Shown: one piece after another, positions 45,101-53,970 of the stretch
How the letters are laid out: every line of letters starts with the position of its first letter
Numbering within the stretch: the stretch's first letter is position 1
Source of the DNA: Thiomonas intermedia
GTDB lineage: Bacteria; Pseudomonadota; Gammaproteobacteria; Burkholderiales; Burkholderiaceae_C
DNA: 64,000 nt
Direction: 5' to 3'
Assembly: GCF_002028405.1 (NCBI RefSeq)
Contig: NZ_CP020046.1
Coordinates: 3,162,001-3,226,000, forward strand
Translations under genes and position numbers: made by a program
Notes under the pieces: model-generated
What the model was told of the DNA's origin: nothing
The model's input: the letters and a program-made list of their open reading frames with translations, nothing else
The model's database searches: none

Positions 45101-45419
45101 GTCGCGGGGAATCCCTGCAGCGCTCTGGAATGGCCAGAGCTTCCGAGACCCGCTCCAGGGCGGGATGCGAAAAGGATACAGGAGGTCGCATCGGCGCACC
45201 TCGATGGGACATCGCCATGTCGCGCGCCTCAGCCGTCACTGCGGACGCGGCAGCGTCGGCCGAACTTCCGCCGGGCCCTTGATTCCTGGCAATTGCACCG
45301 CAGTTGGAGGAGGCGCGCTCACCCGGAGGCCGTATCGTCAAAACACCCCTGCAAGTCTGGGGAGGAAATCAACCGGAGCCCTACGGTGATGTGCACCGCT
45401 CCCTACAATCGATTGCACT
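45101..45419. other. intergenic region upstream of clpS and the GGDEF-EAL gene
   Basis: This 319-bp divergent gap holds no gene that could be supported. A -10-like TACAAT at 45404-45409 ends ten bases before the clpS ATG. Two GGAGG-type stretches (near 45305 and 45360) are not followed by a credible reading frame. No terminator or large repeat was seen. Confidence 0.5.
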
Positions 45420-45746
45420 ATGGCAGCACCCCAATCCCCCCATCCCGCAGACGGCGGCGCCGTCGTTGTGGAGCGTCAGACGCTGCGGCTCAAGCCGCCG
45501 GCGATGTATCAGGTCATCCTGCTCAACGACAACTTCACGCCGATGGAATTCGTGGTTGTCGTGATTCAGCACTATTTCAATAAAGACCGCGAAACGGCGA
45601 CTCAAATCATGTTAAAAGTGCATCAGGACGGTCGCGGCGTATGCGGGGTTTACACCCGCGACATCGCGGCCACCAAAGTGGAACAGGTGATCGGAGCGGC
45701 CCGTCAGGCCGGTCACCCTTTGCAGTGTGTGATGGAAGCCATCTAG
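45420..45746 (+). CDS. clpS: ATP-dependent Clp protease adaptor ClpS
   Basis: A 108-residue adaptor that delivers N-end-rule substrates to ClpA-ClpP. The core has [20 protein letters not shown], with the conserved Asn-Asp of the N-degron pocket, and the C-terminal [21 protein letters not shown] stretch (partly shown). The disordered N-terminal tail is typical. The start is close to a -10-like element, and no ribosome site is seen. The clpA ribosome site AGGAGG overlaps its stop codon, so the two are translated together. Confidence 0.95.
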   Translation: MAAPQSPHPADGGAVVVERQTLRLKPPAMYQVILLNDNFTPMEFVVVVIQHYFNKDRETATQIMLKVHQDGRGVCGVYTRDIAATKVEQVIGAARQAGHPLQCVMEAI

Positions 45747-45756
45747 GAGGCTCGTG

Positions 45757-48147
45757 ATGATTGCGCAAGAACTGGAAGTCAGCCTGCACATGGCTTTTGT
45801 CGAGGCGCGCCAACAGCGCCACGAATTCATTACCGTCGAGCATCTGCTTCTGGCCCTGCTCGACAATCCCTCCGCCGCCGAGGTGCTGCGCGCGTGTTCG
45901 GCCAATCTGGACGATCTGCGCAAGAGCCTGACCGCGTTCATCAAGGAAAACACCCCCATCGTGCCAGGTTCGGACGATGTGGACACCCAGCCCACGCTGG
46001 GTTTCCAGCGGGTGATCCAGCGCGCCATCATGCACGTGCAGTCCACCTCCAACGGCAAGAAAGAGGTGACGGGCGCCAATGTGCTGGTGGCCATCTTCAG
46101 CGAGAAGGACTCCCACGCTGTCTATTACCTGCACCAGCAGGGCGTGACCCGGCTCGATGTGGTGAACTTCCTCTCGCACGGCATCCGCAAGTCCGAGCCG
46201 GTCGAGCCGGCCAAGTCGGCCTCGGCCGCGAGTGAAGACGCCGGGGACGAGAAAGAGGGCAAGGAGTCGCCGCTCGATCAGTTCACGCTCAACCTCAACG
46301 CGCTGGCGCAGCAGGGCAAGATCGATCCGCTCATCGGGCGCGAGCATGAAGTCGAGCGCGTCATTCAGGTGCTGTGCCGCCGCCGCAAAAACAACCCGCT
46401 GCTGGTGGGCGAAGCCGGCGTGGGCAAGACCGCCATTGCCGAGGGCCTGGCCTGGCGCATCACCGAAGGTCAGGTGCCGGCCATTCTCGAAGATGCCGTG
46501 GTCTATTCGCTCGACATGGGCGCGCTGCTGGCTGGCACCAAGTATCGCGGCGATTTCGAGCAGCGCCTCAAGGCGGTGCTCAAGCAGCTGAAAGAAAAGC
46601 CGCACGCCGTGCTGTTCATCGACGAGATCCACACCCTCATCGGCGCCGGTTCGGCCTCGGGGGGCACGCTCGACGCCAGCAATCTGCTCAAGCCCGCGCT
46701 GTCTTCGGGTCAGTTGCGCTGCATCGGTGCCACGACCTTCACCGAGTATCGCGGCATTTTCGAGAAAGACGCTGCGCTGTCGCGCCGCTTCCAGAAAATC
46801 GACGTGGTCGAGCCCAGCGTGCAGCAGACCGTCGAAATTCTGCGCGGCCTCAAGTCGCGCTTTGAAGAGCATCACGGCGTGAAGTATTCGCCCGGGGCGC
46901 TGTCGGCCGCGGCCGAACTCTCGGCCAAATACATCAACGACCGCCACCTGCCCGACAAAGCCATCGACGTCATCGACGAAGCTGGCGCGGCGCAGCGCAT
47001 TCTGCCCAAGAGCAAGCAGAAAAAAACCATCGGCAAGATCGAGATCGAGGAGATCATCTCCAAGATCGCCCGGGTGCCGGTGCACAGCGTCACCACCGAC
47101 GACCGCTCCAAGCTCAAGAACCTCGACCGCGACCTCAAGAACGTCGTGTTCGGGCAAGAAGCCGCCATCGACGCGCTGGCCGCCGCCATCAAGATGGCCC
47201 GCTCCGGCCTGGGCAAGCCCGACAAACCCATCGGCGCCTTCCTGTTCAGCGGCCCCACGGGCGTCGGCAAGACCGAAGTGGCCAAGCAATTGGCGTTCAC
47301 CCTGGGCGTCGAACTCATCCGCTTCGACATGTCGGAATACATGGAGCGCCACACCGTCTCGCGCCTCATCGGTGCGCCGCCCGGCTATGTGGGCTTCGAC
47401 CAGGGCGGCCTGCTCACCGAGGCCGTGACCAAGAAGCCGCATGCCGTGCTGCTGCTCGACGAGATCGAGAAAGCCCACCCCGACGTGTTCAACGTGCTGC
47501 TGCAGGTCATGGACAACGGCACCCTCACCGACAACAACGGGCGCAAGGCCGACTTCCGCAACATCATTCTCATCATGACCACGAATGCCGGCGCGGAAGC
47601 CATGCAGAAATCCACCATCGGCTTCACCACCAAGCGCGAGCAGGGCGATGAGATGGCCGACATCAAGCGGCTGTTCACCCCCGAGTTCCGCAACCGGCTC
47701 GACGCGACCATCAGCTTCAAGCCGCTGGACGAAACCATCATCCTGCGCGTGGTCGACAAATTCCTGCTCCAGCTCGAAGCCCAGCTCGCCGAAAAGAAGG
47801 TGGACATCACCTTCTCCGACGCCCTGCGCAACATCTGGCCAAGGCCGGTTTCGACCCCCTCATGGGTGCCCGCCCCATGCAGCGCCTCATTCAAGACACC
47901 CTGCGCCGCGCTCTGGCCGACGAACTGCTGTTCGGCCGCCTGGTCGATGGCGGGCGGGTATCGGTGGATATCGACGAGGCCGCCGAGAAAGACAAGATCA
48001 AACTCGACATCACCCCGCCCGAGCCGCGACCGAAGAAAAAAGAAGCCGAGGACGCCGCAGCCTGACGTTCGCAAGCATCGGTTTAGTAAAACGCCCCGTT
48101 ATCGGGGCGTTTTACTTTTTGATGCGGATGTTTCTTATTTGACATGA
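45757..48147 (+). CDS. clpA: ATP-dependent Clp protease ATP-binding subunit ClpA, frameshifted near the 3' end
   Basis: The AAA+ unfoldase of ClpAP. The N-domain (about 1-145), D1 with Walker [10 protein letters not shown] and D2 with Walker [10 protein letters not shown] are intact, as is the [17 protein letters not shown] linker. After Asn692 (47830-47832) the frame departs from the family: only two bases (AT, 47833-47834) stand where a codon is expected. The normal C-terminus, [15 protein letters not shown] onward, continues in another frame from 47835 to 48065. As written, the ORF ends at 48147 with about 104 unrelated residues and lacks the D2 small domain needed for assembly. Restoring one base would give 769 residues. 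A sequencing error and a real mutation are both possible. ATG 45757 follows AGGAGG. Confidence 0.9.
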   Translation: MIAQELEVSLHMAFVEARQQRHEFITVEHLLLALLDNPSAAEVLRACSANLDDLRKSLTAFIKENTPIVPGSDDVDTQPTLGFQRVIQRAIMHVQSTSNGKKEVTGANVLVAIFSEKDSHAVYYLHQQGVTRLDVVNFLSHGIRKSEPVEPAKSASAASEDAGDEKEGKESPLDQFTLNLNALAQQGKIDPLIGREHEVERVIQVLCRRRKNNPLLVGEAGVGKTAIAEGLAWRITEGQVPAILEDAVVYSLDMGALLAGTKYRGDFEQRLKAVLKQLKEKPHAVLFIDEIHTLIGAGSASGGTLDASNLLKPALSSGQLRCIGATTFTEYRGIFEKDAALSRRFQKIDVVEPSVQQTVEILRGLKSRFEEHHGVKYSPGALSAAAELSAKYINDRHLPDKAIDVIDEAGAAQRILPKSKQKKTIGKIEIEEIISKIARVPVHSVTTDDRSKLKNLDRDLKNVVFGQEAAIDALAAAIKMARSGLGKPDKPIGAFLFSGPTGVGKTEVAKQLAFTLGVELIRFDMSEYMERHTVSRLIGAPPGYVGFDQGGLLTEAVTKKPHAVLLLDEIEKAHPDVFNVLLQVMDNGTLTDNNGRKADFRNIILIMTTNAGAEAMQKSTIGFTTKREQGDEMADIKRLFTPEFRNRLDATISFKPLDETIILRVVDKFLLQLEAQLAEKKVDITFSDALRNIWPRPVSTPSWVPAPCSASFKTPCAALWPTNCCSAAWSMAGGYRWISTRPPRKTRSNSTSPRPSRDRRKKKPRTPQPDVRKHRFSKTPRYRGVLLFDADVSYLT
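47835..48065 (+). pseudogene. displaced C-terminal segment of clpA (other frame)
   Basis: This frame encodes the missing ClpA C-terminus: [20 protein letters not shown], then a helix and beta-strand typical of the D2 small domain, and a lysine-rich tail ending in EDAAA. It is not preceded by its own start signals and is read only if the ribosome shifts or if one base is missing from the sequence. No classical slippery heptamer was seen at the junction. Confidence 0.85.
48085..48120 (+). terminator. intrinsic terminator after clpA
   Basis: AGTAAAACGCCCCG and CGGGGCGTTTTACT (48085-48098 and 48103-48116) are perfect 14-base arms around TTAT, with T residues on the 3' side. The A-rich 5' arm means it could also act on the opposite strand. 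Confidence 0.95.
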
Positions 48148-48312
48148 AGTGAAGGGGGATGATTGATAGAGTTAGTACATACTGAGCAAAAGATTGCAAG
48201 ATAGCCACATCTAAAGCCAGTTTTTCTAATTATGAAATGCTAGTGGCTGTGGGCGTGCTTGAAACTTACTAGCCCAGTTACTGAAACAAGACACTTCAAT
48301 TGCGAGGACATC

Positions 48313-48639
48313 ATGTCAGTTGCCGCCGTCCTGATTTCGCTAATCATCGCTTGGTTTGTCACAAAATCATATTTGCGGACAAGGCGGCTGGCCCAGCTCA
48401 TTGCAAAACATGGTGACTCTACCGTCGCAGAAAATATTCTGAAAAAAAGATTCTGGGTCGGACAAACTGCCGATCAGCTTAAAGATTCGCTCGGTTCTCC
48501 TGCAGGTATTGGCCATAAGTCTCTAAAAACCAAGAAGCGCGAAGTCTGGAAGTACAACAAAACTGGGAAGAACCGATATTCCCTTCGCGTCACGCTCGAT
48601 GATGGTGTTGTGACCAATTTCGATCAAAAATCTGCCTGA
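48313..48639 (+). CDS. small membrane-anchored protein, BamE/SmpA-like C-terminal pattern
   Basis: A 108-residue protein with one N-terminal membrane helix (SVAAVLISLIIAWFVTKSYL) and a soluble part. The sequence FWVGQTADQLKDSLGSP...EVWKYNKTGKNRYSLRVTL resembles the small two-layer fold of BamE/SmpA-type domains (a G-x-T-x-x-x-V/L...LG-x-P opening and a later WxY strand). Function is unknown. The ATG at 48313 follows GAGGAC; a longer frame starts at 48259. The region is visibly richer in A and T than its surroundings, so the gene may be a recent arrival. Confidence 0.6.
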   Translation: MSVAAVLISLIIAWFVTKSYLRTRRLAQLIAKHGDSTVAENILKKRFWVGQTADQLKDSLGSPAGIGHKSLKTKKREVWKYNKTGKNRYSLRVTLDDGVVTNFDQKSA

Positions 48640-48734
48640 AAACCGAGGTTTTACGACTTTTCAGCATCTCATCTTTGGATATTTTTCTTCTTTATTATTA
48701 TTATGGATGCGTTCAAAAAATTAATGGATATATA

Positions 48735-49208
48735 ATGCACAAGTCAATATTTAGTCTGCGCTTTATTTGTGTTATATCCACTGTCGCATTGTTGACGTTT
48801 AGTCTCGTTGGCTGTGAGTCTGTTTCGCAGGTTGCACAAGTAGATCCAGGCGTCTACGAGATCGCGGCGAGTGGAAAGGCCTGGCGTGACGCTGCGCCAA
48901 ATCTTCAAGTTGACGCGCTGCGTAAGGCCGATGCCTTTTGCCGGGATAAAGGCCTTCTTGTTCATGTTCTGGGGCAATCGTCAACAACCGGCGTTTCGGG
49001 GTCCGTGGCCGCAGTTAATGGCTTTGACAATTCCCATGCTGCGGCAGCCGCCGCAAGCGCCTACCGTGGTCCATTTGGATCAGCTGCGGGTGCAGCTGCG
49101 GCGGAATCATCGAGGTCTGCGGGGATGTTTGGTGGCTTCGTACATCACGGCATCCCATCCACGGCTATGGTTCGGTTCTCATGCGTCGCATCGACGGATC
49201 AACCCTGA
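48735..49208 (+). CDS. putative lipoprotein
   Basis: A 157-residue protein with a type II signal peptide: a basic start, hydrophobic core and lipobox LVGC (Cys26). The mature protein includes LRKADAFCRDKGLLVHVLG, similar to periplasmic small proteins with two cysteines, and then a low-complexity Ala/Gly/Ser stretch (AAAAAASAYRGPFGSAAGAA) and a closing FSCVAS. The function is not known. The ATG at 48735 is in an AT-rich setting without a clear ribosome site. Confidence 0.65.
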   Translation: MHKSIFSLRFICVISTVALLTFSLVGCESVSQVAQVDPGVYEIAASGKAWRDAAPNLQVDALRKADAFCRDKGLLVHVLGQSSTTGVSGSVAAVNGFDNSHAAAAAASAYRGPFGSAAGAAAAESSRSAGMFGGFVHHGIPSTAMVRFSCVASTDQP

Positions 49209-49333
49209 AATTAGCGTCCTCCGGCGAGCCGAATTTAATGGCGTATGGGGCAGTGGAGTAAATCAGGCTCAAATGGGGTCAGGTTTGGCTTCGTACTACC
49301 TGAGAGCCAATGATTTCTGAGTGCGACACCTTT

Positions 49334-49654
49334 TCACCTGCGAAGCAAGCGATTCATCAGAAGTGTTGGATAATACTGCCGGTGGCTTGCGGCAAGGTAG
49401 AGATAGATCGTTCCATCCAGCCTCTGGTACAGCAGTTTATGGTGGGATGTGAGGATGTTCCGATAATTCGTCAATCCAATCGCAGCGAGTTCTGGAATGG
49501 GCGTGCCATCCAGAATGCCGCTTTCAACCCTGCGCAGTTGCTCGAAAATTTCATTTTCAGCCTGCTCCCACGCTGATTCGCCCCATTGGTCGAGCATGTA
49601 GTCCTGAAGTGCAAGCAGGTCTTGCTGCGCATCGGGGAGGACGATGATGGTCAT
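49334..49654 (-). CDS. ParE/RelE-type toxin
   Basis: A 106-residue protein with the ParE/RelE pattern: LPDAQQDLLALQDYMLDQWG at the start (helical hairpin), GTPIPELAAIGLTNYRNI in the middle, and a C-terminal YQRLDGTIYLYLAASHRQYY strand pair. Members poison gyrase or cleave mRNA on the ribosome; which applies here is not clear. Its ATG overlaps the stop of the antitoxin (TAATG), the usual order of antitoxin first. Confidence 0.82.
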   Translation of the reverse strand: MTIIVLPDAQQDLLALQDYMLDQWGESAWEQAENEIFEQLRRVESGILDGTPIPELAAIGLTNYRNILTSHHKLLYQRLDGTIYLYLAASHRQYYPTLLMNRLLRR

Positions 49655-49932
49655 TATTTGCGGCTTAGGCGGGCAGCTTTCAATTGGGCGCGCGAGGCTT
49701 CGACTGACAGCCCTTTCCCTTCTTGCCGGTCTTTTTCGCCGAGGGCGATGATTTTCAGGGCGGCGATGAGGCTTTCCTTTTCCTGGAATTGCTTGATGTT
49801 CTCGATCACCATGCTGGCTTCGCCATTTTGGGTGATGACATAAGGATTGCCATTCATTTCAAGATCTTCCGAAATCTGTGCTGCGTGGCTTTTCAGATAG
49901 GAAATGGACTTGATGTGGTTGACGGATGGCAT
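49654..49932 (-). CDS. Phd/YefM-type antitoxin
   Basis: A 92-residue protein with the Phd/YefM DNA-binding half: KSISYLKSHAAQISEDLEMNG followed by NPYVITQNGEASMVIENIKQF, and a charged, likely disordered C-terminus that would wrap the toxin. The ATG at 49932 follows GGAGG. It is translated before the toxin, and the two probably repress their own promoter. Confidence 0.82.
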   Translation of the reverse strand: MPSVNHIKSISYLKSHAAQISEDLEMNGNPYVITQNGEASMVIENIKQFQEKESLIAALKIIALGEKDRQEGKGLSVEASRAQLKAARLSRK

Positions 49933-50049
49933 GACGGCCTCCAAGGTTCAGTGGGACTGAATTTAGAGCCGAATTCGGTCTTGGTCAATACTCTCGGACT
50001 AGCCAAGCTTCAAGGTGAAGGAGCGGGTTGACTCGGTCACGCGACCGGC

Positions 50050-50949
50050 TTATGTCTGCTCAAGCCGCTGCGCCGCCTCTCGGAGCGCTTGGATGAAGTT
50101 GTCCCTCAGCGGATTGGGCGTCTGGGCCGGTTGAAGAATGCCGAGCTCGATGGTGGCGGGTTGGCCGAGCAGGGGGCGGTACTGCACGCCGGGGCGCTTG
50201 AGGTGGCGCAGTGAAGACGGCACGAGGGCCACGCCCATGCCGCAGGAAACCAGGCCGATGACGGTCTGCATCTGCCGGGCGTGTTGGGTGATGCGGGGAG
50301 CGAATCCGGCGGCCTGACACAGGCTGAGGGTGAGGTCGTACAGCCCGGGGCCGATGCTGCGAGGCGGCACGATGAAGGGCTCTTTGGCGAGAGCGTGGAG
50401 ATCGACGGCGCCGCTGCCTTTCAGCACGGGGTGCGCCGTCGGGGCGGCGAGCACCAACGGCTCGTGGAGCAGGTGGGTGAAGGTCAGTCCGGGCTCGTCC
50501 ACGGGGGCCAGGCCGATGCTCAGGTCGAGTTCGGCGGCGCGAAGCTCGCGGATCTGGGCGTCGGTGGTGAGTTCGTGCAGCTGCACGTCCACCTGCGGAT
50601 ACCGCGCACGAAAGCTCTTGAGGGTGGGCGGCAGGATGCCGAAGTCGGCGATGGAGACGAAGCCGATGGACAGGGTGCCGGCCTCGCCGCGCTCGCTCTG
50701 GCGCACGCGCTCGACGGCGTGTTCGAGCTGGGCGAGGACGGAGCGGATGTCCTCAAAGAACGCCGCGCCTGCGGCGGTAAGCGCCACTCCGCGGTTGCTG
50801 CGCTCAAGCAGCCGGGCGCCGATTTCGTCTTCGAGCGCCTTGATCTGGGTGGAGAGCGGCGGTTGCGAGATGTGCAGGCGCTCGGCCGCGCGCGAGAAGC
50901 TGCCTTGTTCCGCAATGGCGATGAAGTACCGGAGTTGCCGCAGTTCCAT
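50050..50949 (-). CDS. LysR family transcriptional regulator (divergent from ilvD)
   Basis: A 299-residue LTTR. The winged-helix domain (1-60) reads [20 protein letters not shown] and [16 protein letters not shown]; the effector domain follows (about 90-295), with [16 protein letters not shown]. The effector half resembles regulators of aromatic or branched-acid metabolism (BenM/CatM/HcaR-like), but no ligand can be assigned. It is divergent from ilvD, and two inverted repeats lie between them, so control of ilvD and of itself is likely. Confidence 0.9.
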   Translation of the reverse strand: MELRQLRYFIAIAEQGSFSRAAERLHISQPPLSTQIKALEDEIGARLLERSNRGVALTAAGAAFFEDIRSVLAQLEHAVERVRQSERGEAGTLSIGFVSIADFGILPPTLKSFRARYPQVDVQLHELTTDAQIRELRAAELDLSIGLAPVDEPGLTFTHLLHEPLVLAAPTAHPVLKGSGAVDLHALAKEPFIVPPRSIGPGLYDLTLSLCQAAGFAPRITQHARQMQTVIGLVSCGMGVALVPSSLRHLKRPGVQYRPLLGQPATIELGILQPAQTPNPLRDNFIQALREAAQRLEQT

Positions 50950-50962
50950 GTTTCGTTTGGCG

Positions 50963-51008
50963 ATACGTCAGGCGTATGGCGCCTCCCTCAAAAATGTATT
51001 GTTCAATA
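50963..51008. promoter_or_regulatory. LysR-type operator candidates upstream of ilvD
   Basis: Two short palindromes sit in the 120-bp divergent gap: ATACG-TCAGG-CGTAT at 50963-50977, which fits the T-N11-A form of LTTR boxes, and TATTG-TT-CAATA at 50997-51008. The positions fit a recognition site and an activation site. The regulator encoded at 50050-50949 is the obvious candidate. Confidence 0.5.
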
Positions 51009-51069
51009 TAGCCGAGGGTTCGGACAATGCGGGGCCGCAACCCATCATTCCACGCAGGAGAAACGTCCC

Positions 51070-52911
51070 ATGCCCGCCTACCGTTCCCGTACCAGCACTG
51101 CCGGCCGCAATATGGCCGGGGCCCGCGCGCTGTGGCGCGCCACCGGCATGCAGGATGGCGACTTCGGCAAGCCCATCATCGCGGTGGCCAATTCGTTCAC
51201 GCAGTTCGTGCCCGGCCATGTGCACCTGCAGAATCTGGGGCAGCTCGTCATCGAGGAAATCGAGCGCGCCGGCGGCGTGGGCAAGGAGTTCAACACCATC
51301 GCGGTGGACGACGGCATCGCCATGGGCCACGACGGCATGCTCTACAGCCTGCCTTCGCGCGACATCATCGCCGACAGCGTGGAGTACATGTGCAACGCGC
51401 ACACGGCCGATGCGCTGGTGTGCATTTCCAATTGCGACAAGATCACGCCGGGCATGCTGATGGCCGCGCTGCGGCTGAACATTCCGGTGATCTTCGTGTC
51501 GGGCGGGCCGATGGAGGCCGGCAAGACGCAGCTGGCCGGCAAGGTGATCTCGCTCGACCTGATCGACGCCATGGTGGCCGCCGCCGACGACAAGGTGTCG
51601 GATGACGATGTGCAGGCCATCGAACGCTCGGCCTGCCCGACCTGCGGCTCGTGCTCGGGCATGTTTACCGCCAACTCGATGAACTGTCTCACCGAAGCGC
51701 TGGGCCTGTCGCTGCCGGGCAATGGCTCGCTGGTGGCCACGCATGCCGACCGCGAGCAACTGTTCCGCCGCGCCGGGCGCACCATCGTCGATCTGGCCCG
51801 CCGTTACTACGAGGGCAACGACGAAAGCGTGCTGCCGCGCCGTATCGCCTGCAAGGCGGCGTTCGAGAACGCGATGTCGCTGGACATCGCCATGGGCGGT
51901 TCGACCAACACGGTGCTGCACCTGCTGGCGGCGGCGCAGGAAGGCGGCGTCGATTTCGGCATGGGCGACATCGACCGCCTGTCGCGCAAGGTACCCACGC
52001 TGTGCAAGGTGGCGCCGTCGAGTCACTACCACCTCGAAGACGTGCACCGCGCCGGCGGCGTGGCGGCCATTCTGGGCGAGCTCGACCGCGCCAAGCTGCT
52101 CGATACCAGCGTGCCGACGGTGCATGCGCCCACGCTGGCCGCCGCGCTCGACACCTGGGACGTGGCGCGCCAGCCCGCCGATGACGTGCAGACGTTCTAC
52201 CGTGCGGGCCCGGCCGGCGTGCGCAGCACGAAGGCGTTTTCGCAGAGCTGCCGCTACGACACGCTGGACGTCGACCGCGCGGCGGGCTGCATCCGCAATC
52301 TCGAACACGCCTACAGCGCTGACGGCGGCCTGGCGATTCTGTTTGGCAATCTGGCCGAGCGCGGCTGCATCGTCAAGACGGCCGGAGTGGACAAGAGCAT
52401 TCTCACTTTCTCCGGCCCCGCCGTGGTGCTGGAAAGCCAGGACGCGGCCGTTGAAGCCATTCTGGGCGACCAGATCAAGCCGGGCGACGTGGTCGTCATC
52501 CGCTACGAGGGCCCGCGCGGCGGCCCCGGCATGCAGGAAATGCTCTACCCCACGAGCTATCTGAAGTCCAAGGGCCTGGGCAAGGCCTGTGCGCTCATCA
52601 CGGATGGCCGCTTTTCGGGCGGAACGGCGGGGCTGTCGCTCGGCCATGTGTCGCCCGAAGCGGCCGAGGGCGGCGCCATCGGTCTGGTGCAGACGGGCGA
52701 CCGCATCGTCATCGACATTCCGAACCGCGTGGTGCGCGTGGACGTGAGCGACGACGAACTGGCCCGCCGCCGCGCCGAGCAGGACGCCCGCGGCTGGAAG
52801 CCCGCCGCTCCGCGCCCCCGCAAAGTGAGCCAGGCGCTCAAGGCCTATGCCAAGCTGGTGACCAGCGCCGACAAGGGCGCGGTGCGCAACGTCGATCTGC
52901 TGGAAGACTGA
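51070..52911 (+). CDS. ilvD: dihydroxy-acid dehydratase
   Basis: A 613-residue IlvD that dehydrates 2,3-dihydroxy acids to the oxo-acid precursors of valine, leucine and isoleucine. The iron-sulfur ligands lie in [10 protein letters not shown] and [17 protein letters not shown], and the C-terminal [20 protein letters not shown] is the catalytic serine region. The length and the three-cysteine set fit the [4Fe-4S] type. AGGAG is about 11 bases before the ATG at 51070; the longer upstream frame runs antisense to the LysR gene. Other ilv genes are not in the window. Confidence 0.97.
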   Translation: MPAYRSRTSTAGRNMAGARALWRATGMQDGDFGKPIIAVANSFTQFVPGHVHLQNLGQLVIEEIERAGGVGKEFNTIAVDDGIAMGHDGMLYSLPSRDIIADSVEYMCNAHTADALVCISNCDKITPGMLMAALRLNIPVIFVSGGPMEAGKTQLAGKVISLDLIDAMVAAADDKVSDDDVQAIERSACPTCGSCSGMFTANSMNCLTEALGLSLPGNGSLVATHADREQLFRRAGRTIVDLARRYYEGNDESVLPRRIACKAAFENAMSLDIAMGGSTNTVLHLLAAAQEGGVDFGMGDIDRLSRKVPTLCKVAPSSHYHLEDVHRAGGVAAILGELDRAKLLDTSVPTVHAPTLAAALDTWDVARQPADDVQTFYRAGPAGVRSTKAFSQSCRYDTLDVDRAAGCIRNLEHAYSADGGLAILFGNLAERGCIVKTAGVDKSILTFSGPAVVLESQDAAVEAILGDQIKPGDVVVIRYEGPRGGPGMQEMLYPTSYLKSKGLGKACALITDGRFSGGTAGLSLGHVSPEAAEGGAIGLVQTGDRIVIDIPNRVVRVDVSDDELARRRAEQDARGWKPAAPRPRKVSQALKAYAKLVTSADKGAVRNVDLLED

Positions 52912-52934
52912 CGAGGGGTCAGGCTGGCGTCTGC

Positions 52935-53783
52935 TCAGCCTCCCGGTCCGCCGCTCTGTCCGGCGATTTGAAGCAACTGCGCCGCCACCGAAGCGGCGAT
53001 CACTTCGGGCGCCTTGCCGGGAATGCCGGGGATGCCCACCGGGCAGACCAGCCGCTTCAGCGCCGCGTCGGAAACGCCGCGTTCGCGCCAGCGGCGCACA
53101 AAGCGGGCGCGCTTGGTGGCCGAGCCGATGAGGCCGAACCAGGCGAGGTCGCTTCTCCGCAGGATGGTTTCGCCGAGTCGGAAGTCAAGGTCGTGGCTGT
53201 GGGTCATGACCAGATAGAAGGCGCCGGGCGGCGCCGTGGCGATTTCGGCTTCCGGGGCGTCCACCGCCAGGACGCGCAGGGTGGAGGGCCATGAGGCACC
53301 AGCGTCGGCGGCGAGGGCGTCGGGCGGGAACTCCTGCTCGCGTTCATCGATCCAGTCGAGGGTGCAGGGCAGGGGGCGCAGGGCGCGCACCAGCGCCCGG
53401 CCGACATGGCCCGCGCCGAAGAGCTGCAGATGGAACAGCGGTTCGGGAACCGGGAGCGCGCCGCTGGCGGCGGGATCAAAGCGAAGCTCGACGTGACCGC
53501 CGCAGCATTGCCCGAGCGCGGGGCCGAGAGCGTGATTCTCAAAATGCGGCTCGGCGGCCTCCCCATTGGCCCAGCGCGCACGCAGTTGCCGCGCGGTGGC
53601 GATGGCCTTGTATTCCAGATGTCCGCCGCCGATGCTGCCGCGGGTTTGCGTGGTGCCGACCAGCATGCTGGCGCCCTGTTCGCGGGGCGCCGAGCCGCGC
53701 ACGCGGCTCAAGGTGACGCGCACCCAGGGCGCCTGCGCGGGTTCGCCTTCGTGCAGGGTGAGCGGTGCGGGTTCGCGTTTCAT
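52935..53783 (-). CDS. xdhC: xanthine dehydrogenase accessory protein XdhC
   Basis: A 282-residue XdhC, the chaperone that binds sulfurated molybdenum cofactor and inserts it into xanthine dehydrogenase. It has RGSAPREQGASMLVG near the N-terminus, GGGHLEYKA, a Rossmann-like LFGAGHVGRALVRAL, and the end motif PVGIPGIPGKAPEVIAASVA. It lies downstream of xdhB on the same strand, separated by a repeat of about 100 bp. Confidence 0.92.
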   Translation of the reverse strand: MKREPAPLTLHEGEPAQAPWVRVTLSRVRGSAPREQGASMLVGTTQTRGSIGGGHLEYKAIATARQLRARWANGEAAEPHFENHALGPALGQCCGGHVELRFDPAASGALPVPEPLFHLQLFGAGHVGRALVRALRPLPCTLDWIDEREQEFPPDALAADAGASWPSTLRVLAVDAPEAEIATAPPGAFYLVMTHSHDLDFRLGETILRRSDLAWFGLIGSATKRARFVRRWRERGVSDAALKRLVCPVGIPGIPGKAPEVIAASVAAQLLQIAGQSGGPGG

Positions 53784-53849
53784 GGCTCAAGAAGATGGAT
53801 CAGGGGAGAGAGAGGGTCGAGTCATGGGCAAGGCCATGCCACGGCCTTT

Positions 53850-53945
53850 CTCCATGCCATCCCCCTTCCAACCTCCCCCGCAGGCGGGAGAGGGGCCGTT
53901 TTGCTCCCTCCCCGCATGTGGGGAGGGTTGGGGCGGGGAAAGGGG
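53850..53945. repeat. palindromic repeat element between xdhB and xdhC
   Basis: CCCTCCCC-GCATGT-GGGGAGGG at 53906-53927 forms a perfect 8-bp-arm hairpin flanked by GGTTGGGGCGGGG. About 30 bases away, CCTCCCCCGCAGGCGGGAGAGG is an imperfect second unit (from 53872). In reverse complement the pair has the same order and flanks as the element inside uvrA at 37141-37217, so it is another copy of that family. Confidence 0.82.
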
Positions 53946-53970
53946 AGTTTCATACTTCAATGTGCCAGAT

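Noticed and set aside
45607-47478. A 623-residue open frame antisense to clpA
   Set aside because: It lies fully within a conserved ClpA coding region; its composition (His, Gly and Arg rich) is typical of a reverse-strand shadow.
49209-49333. Remnant of a transposable element after the lipoprotein gene
   Set aside because: The sequence is AT-richer and hints at degraded repeats, but no terminal repeats or transposase fragment could be shown.
50281-51069. N-terminal extension of ilvD to 50281
   Set aside because: It is antisense to the LysR regulator; IlvD homology starts at 51070 behind AGGAG.
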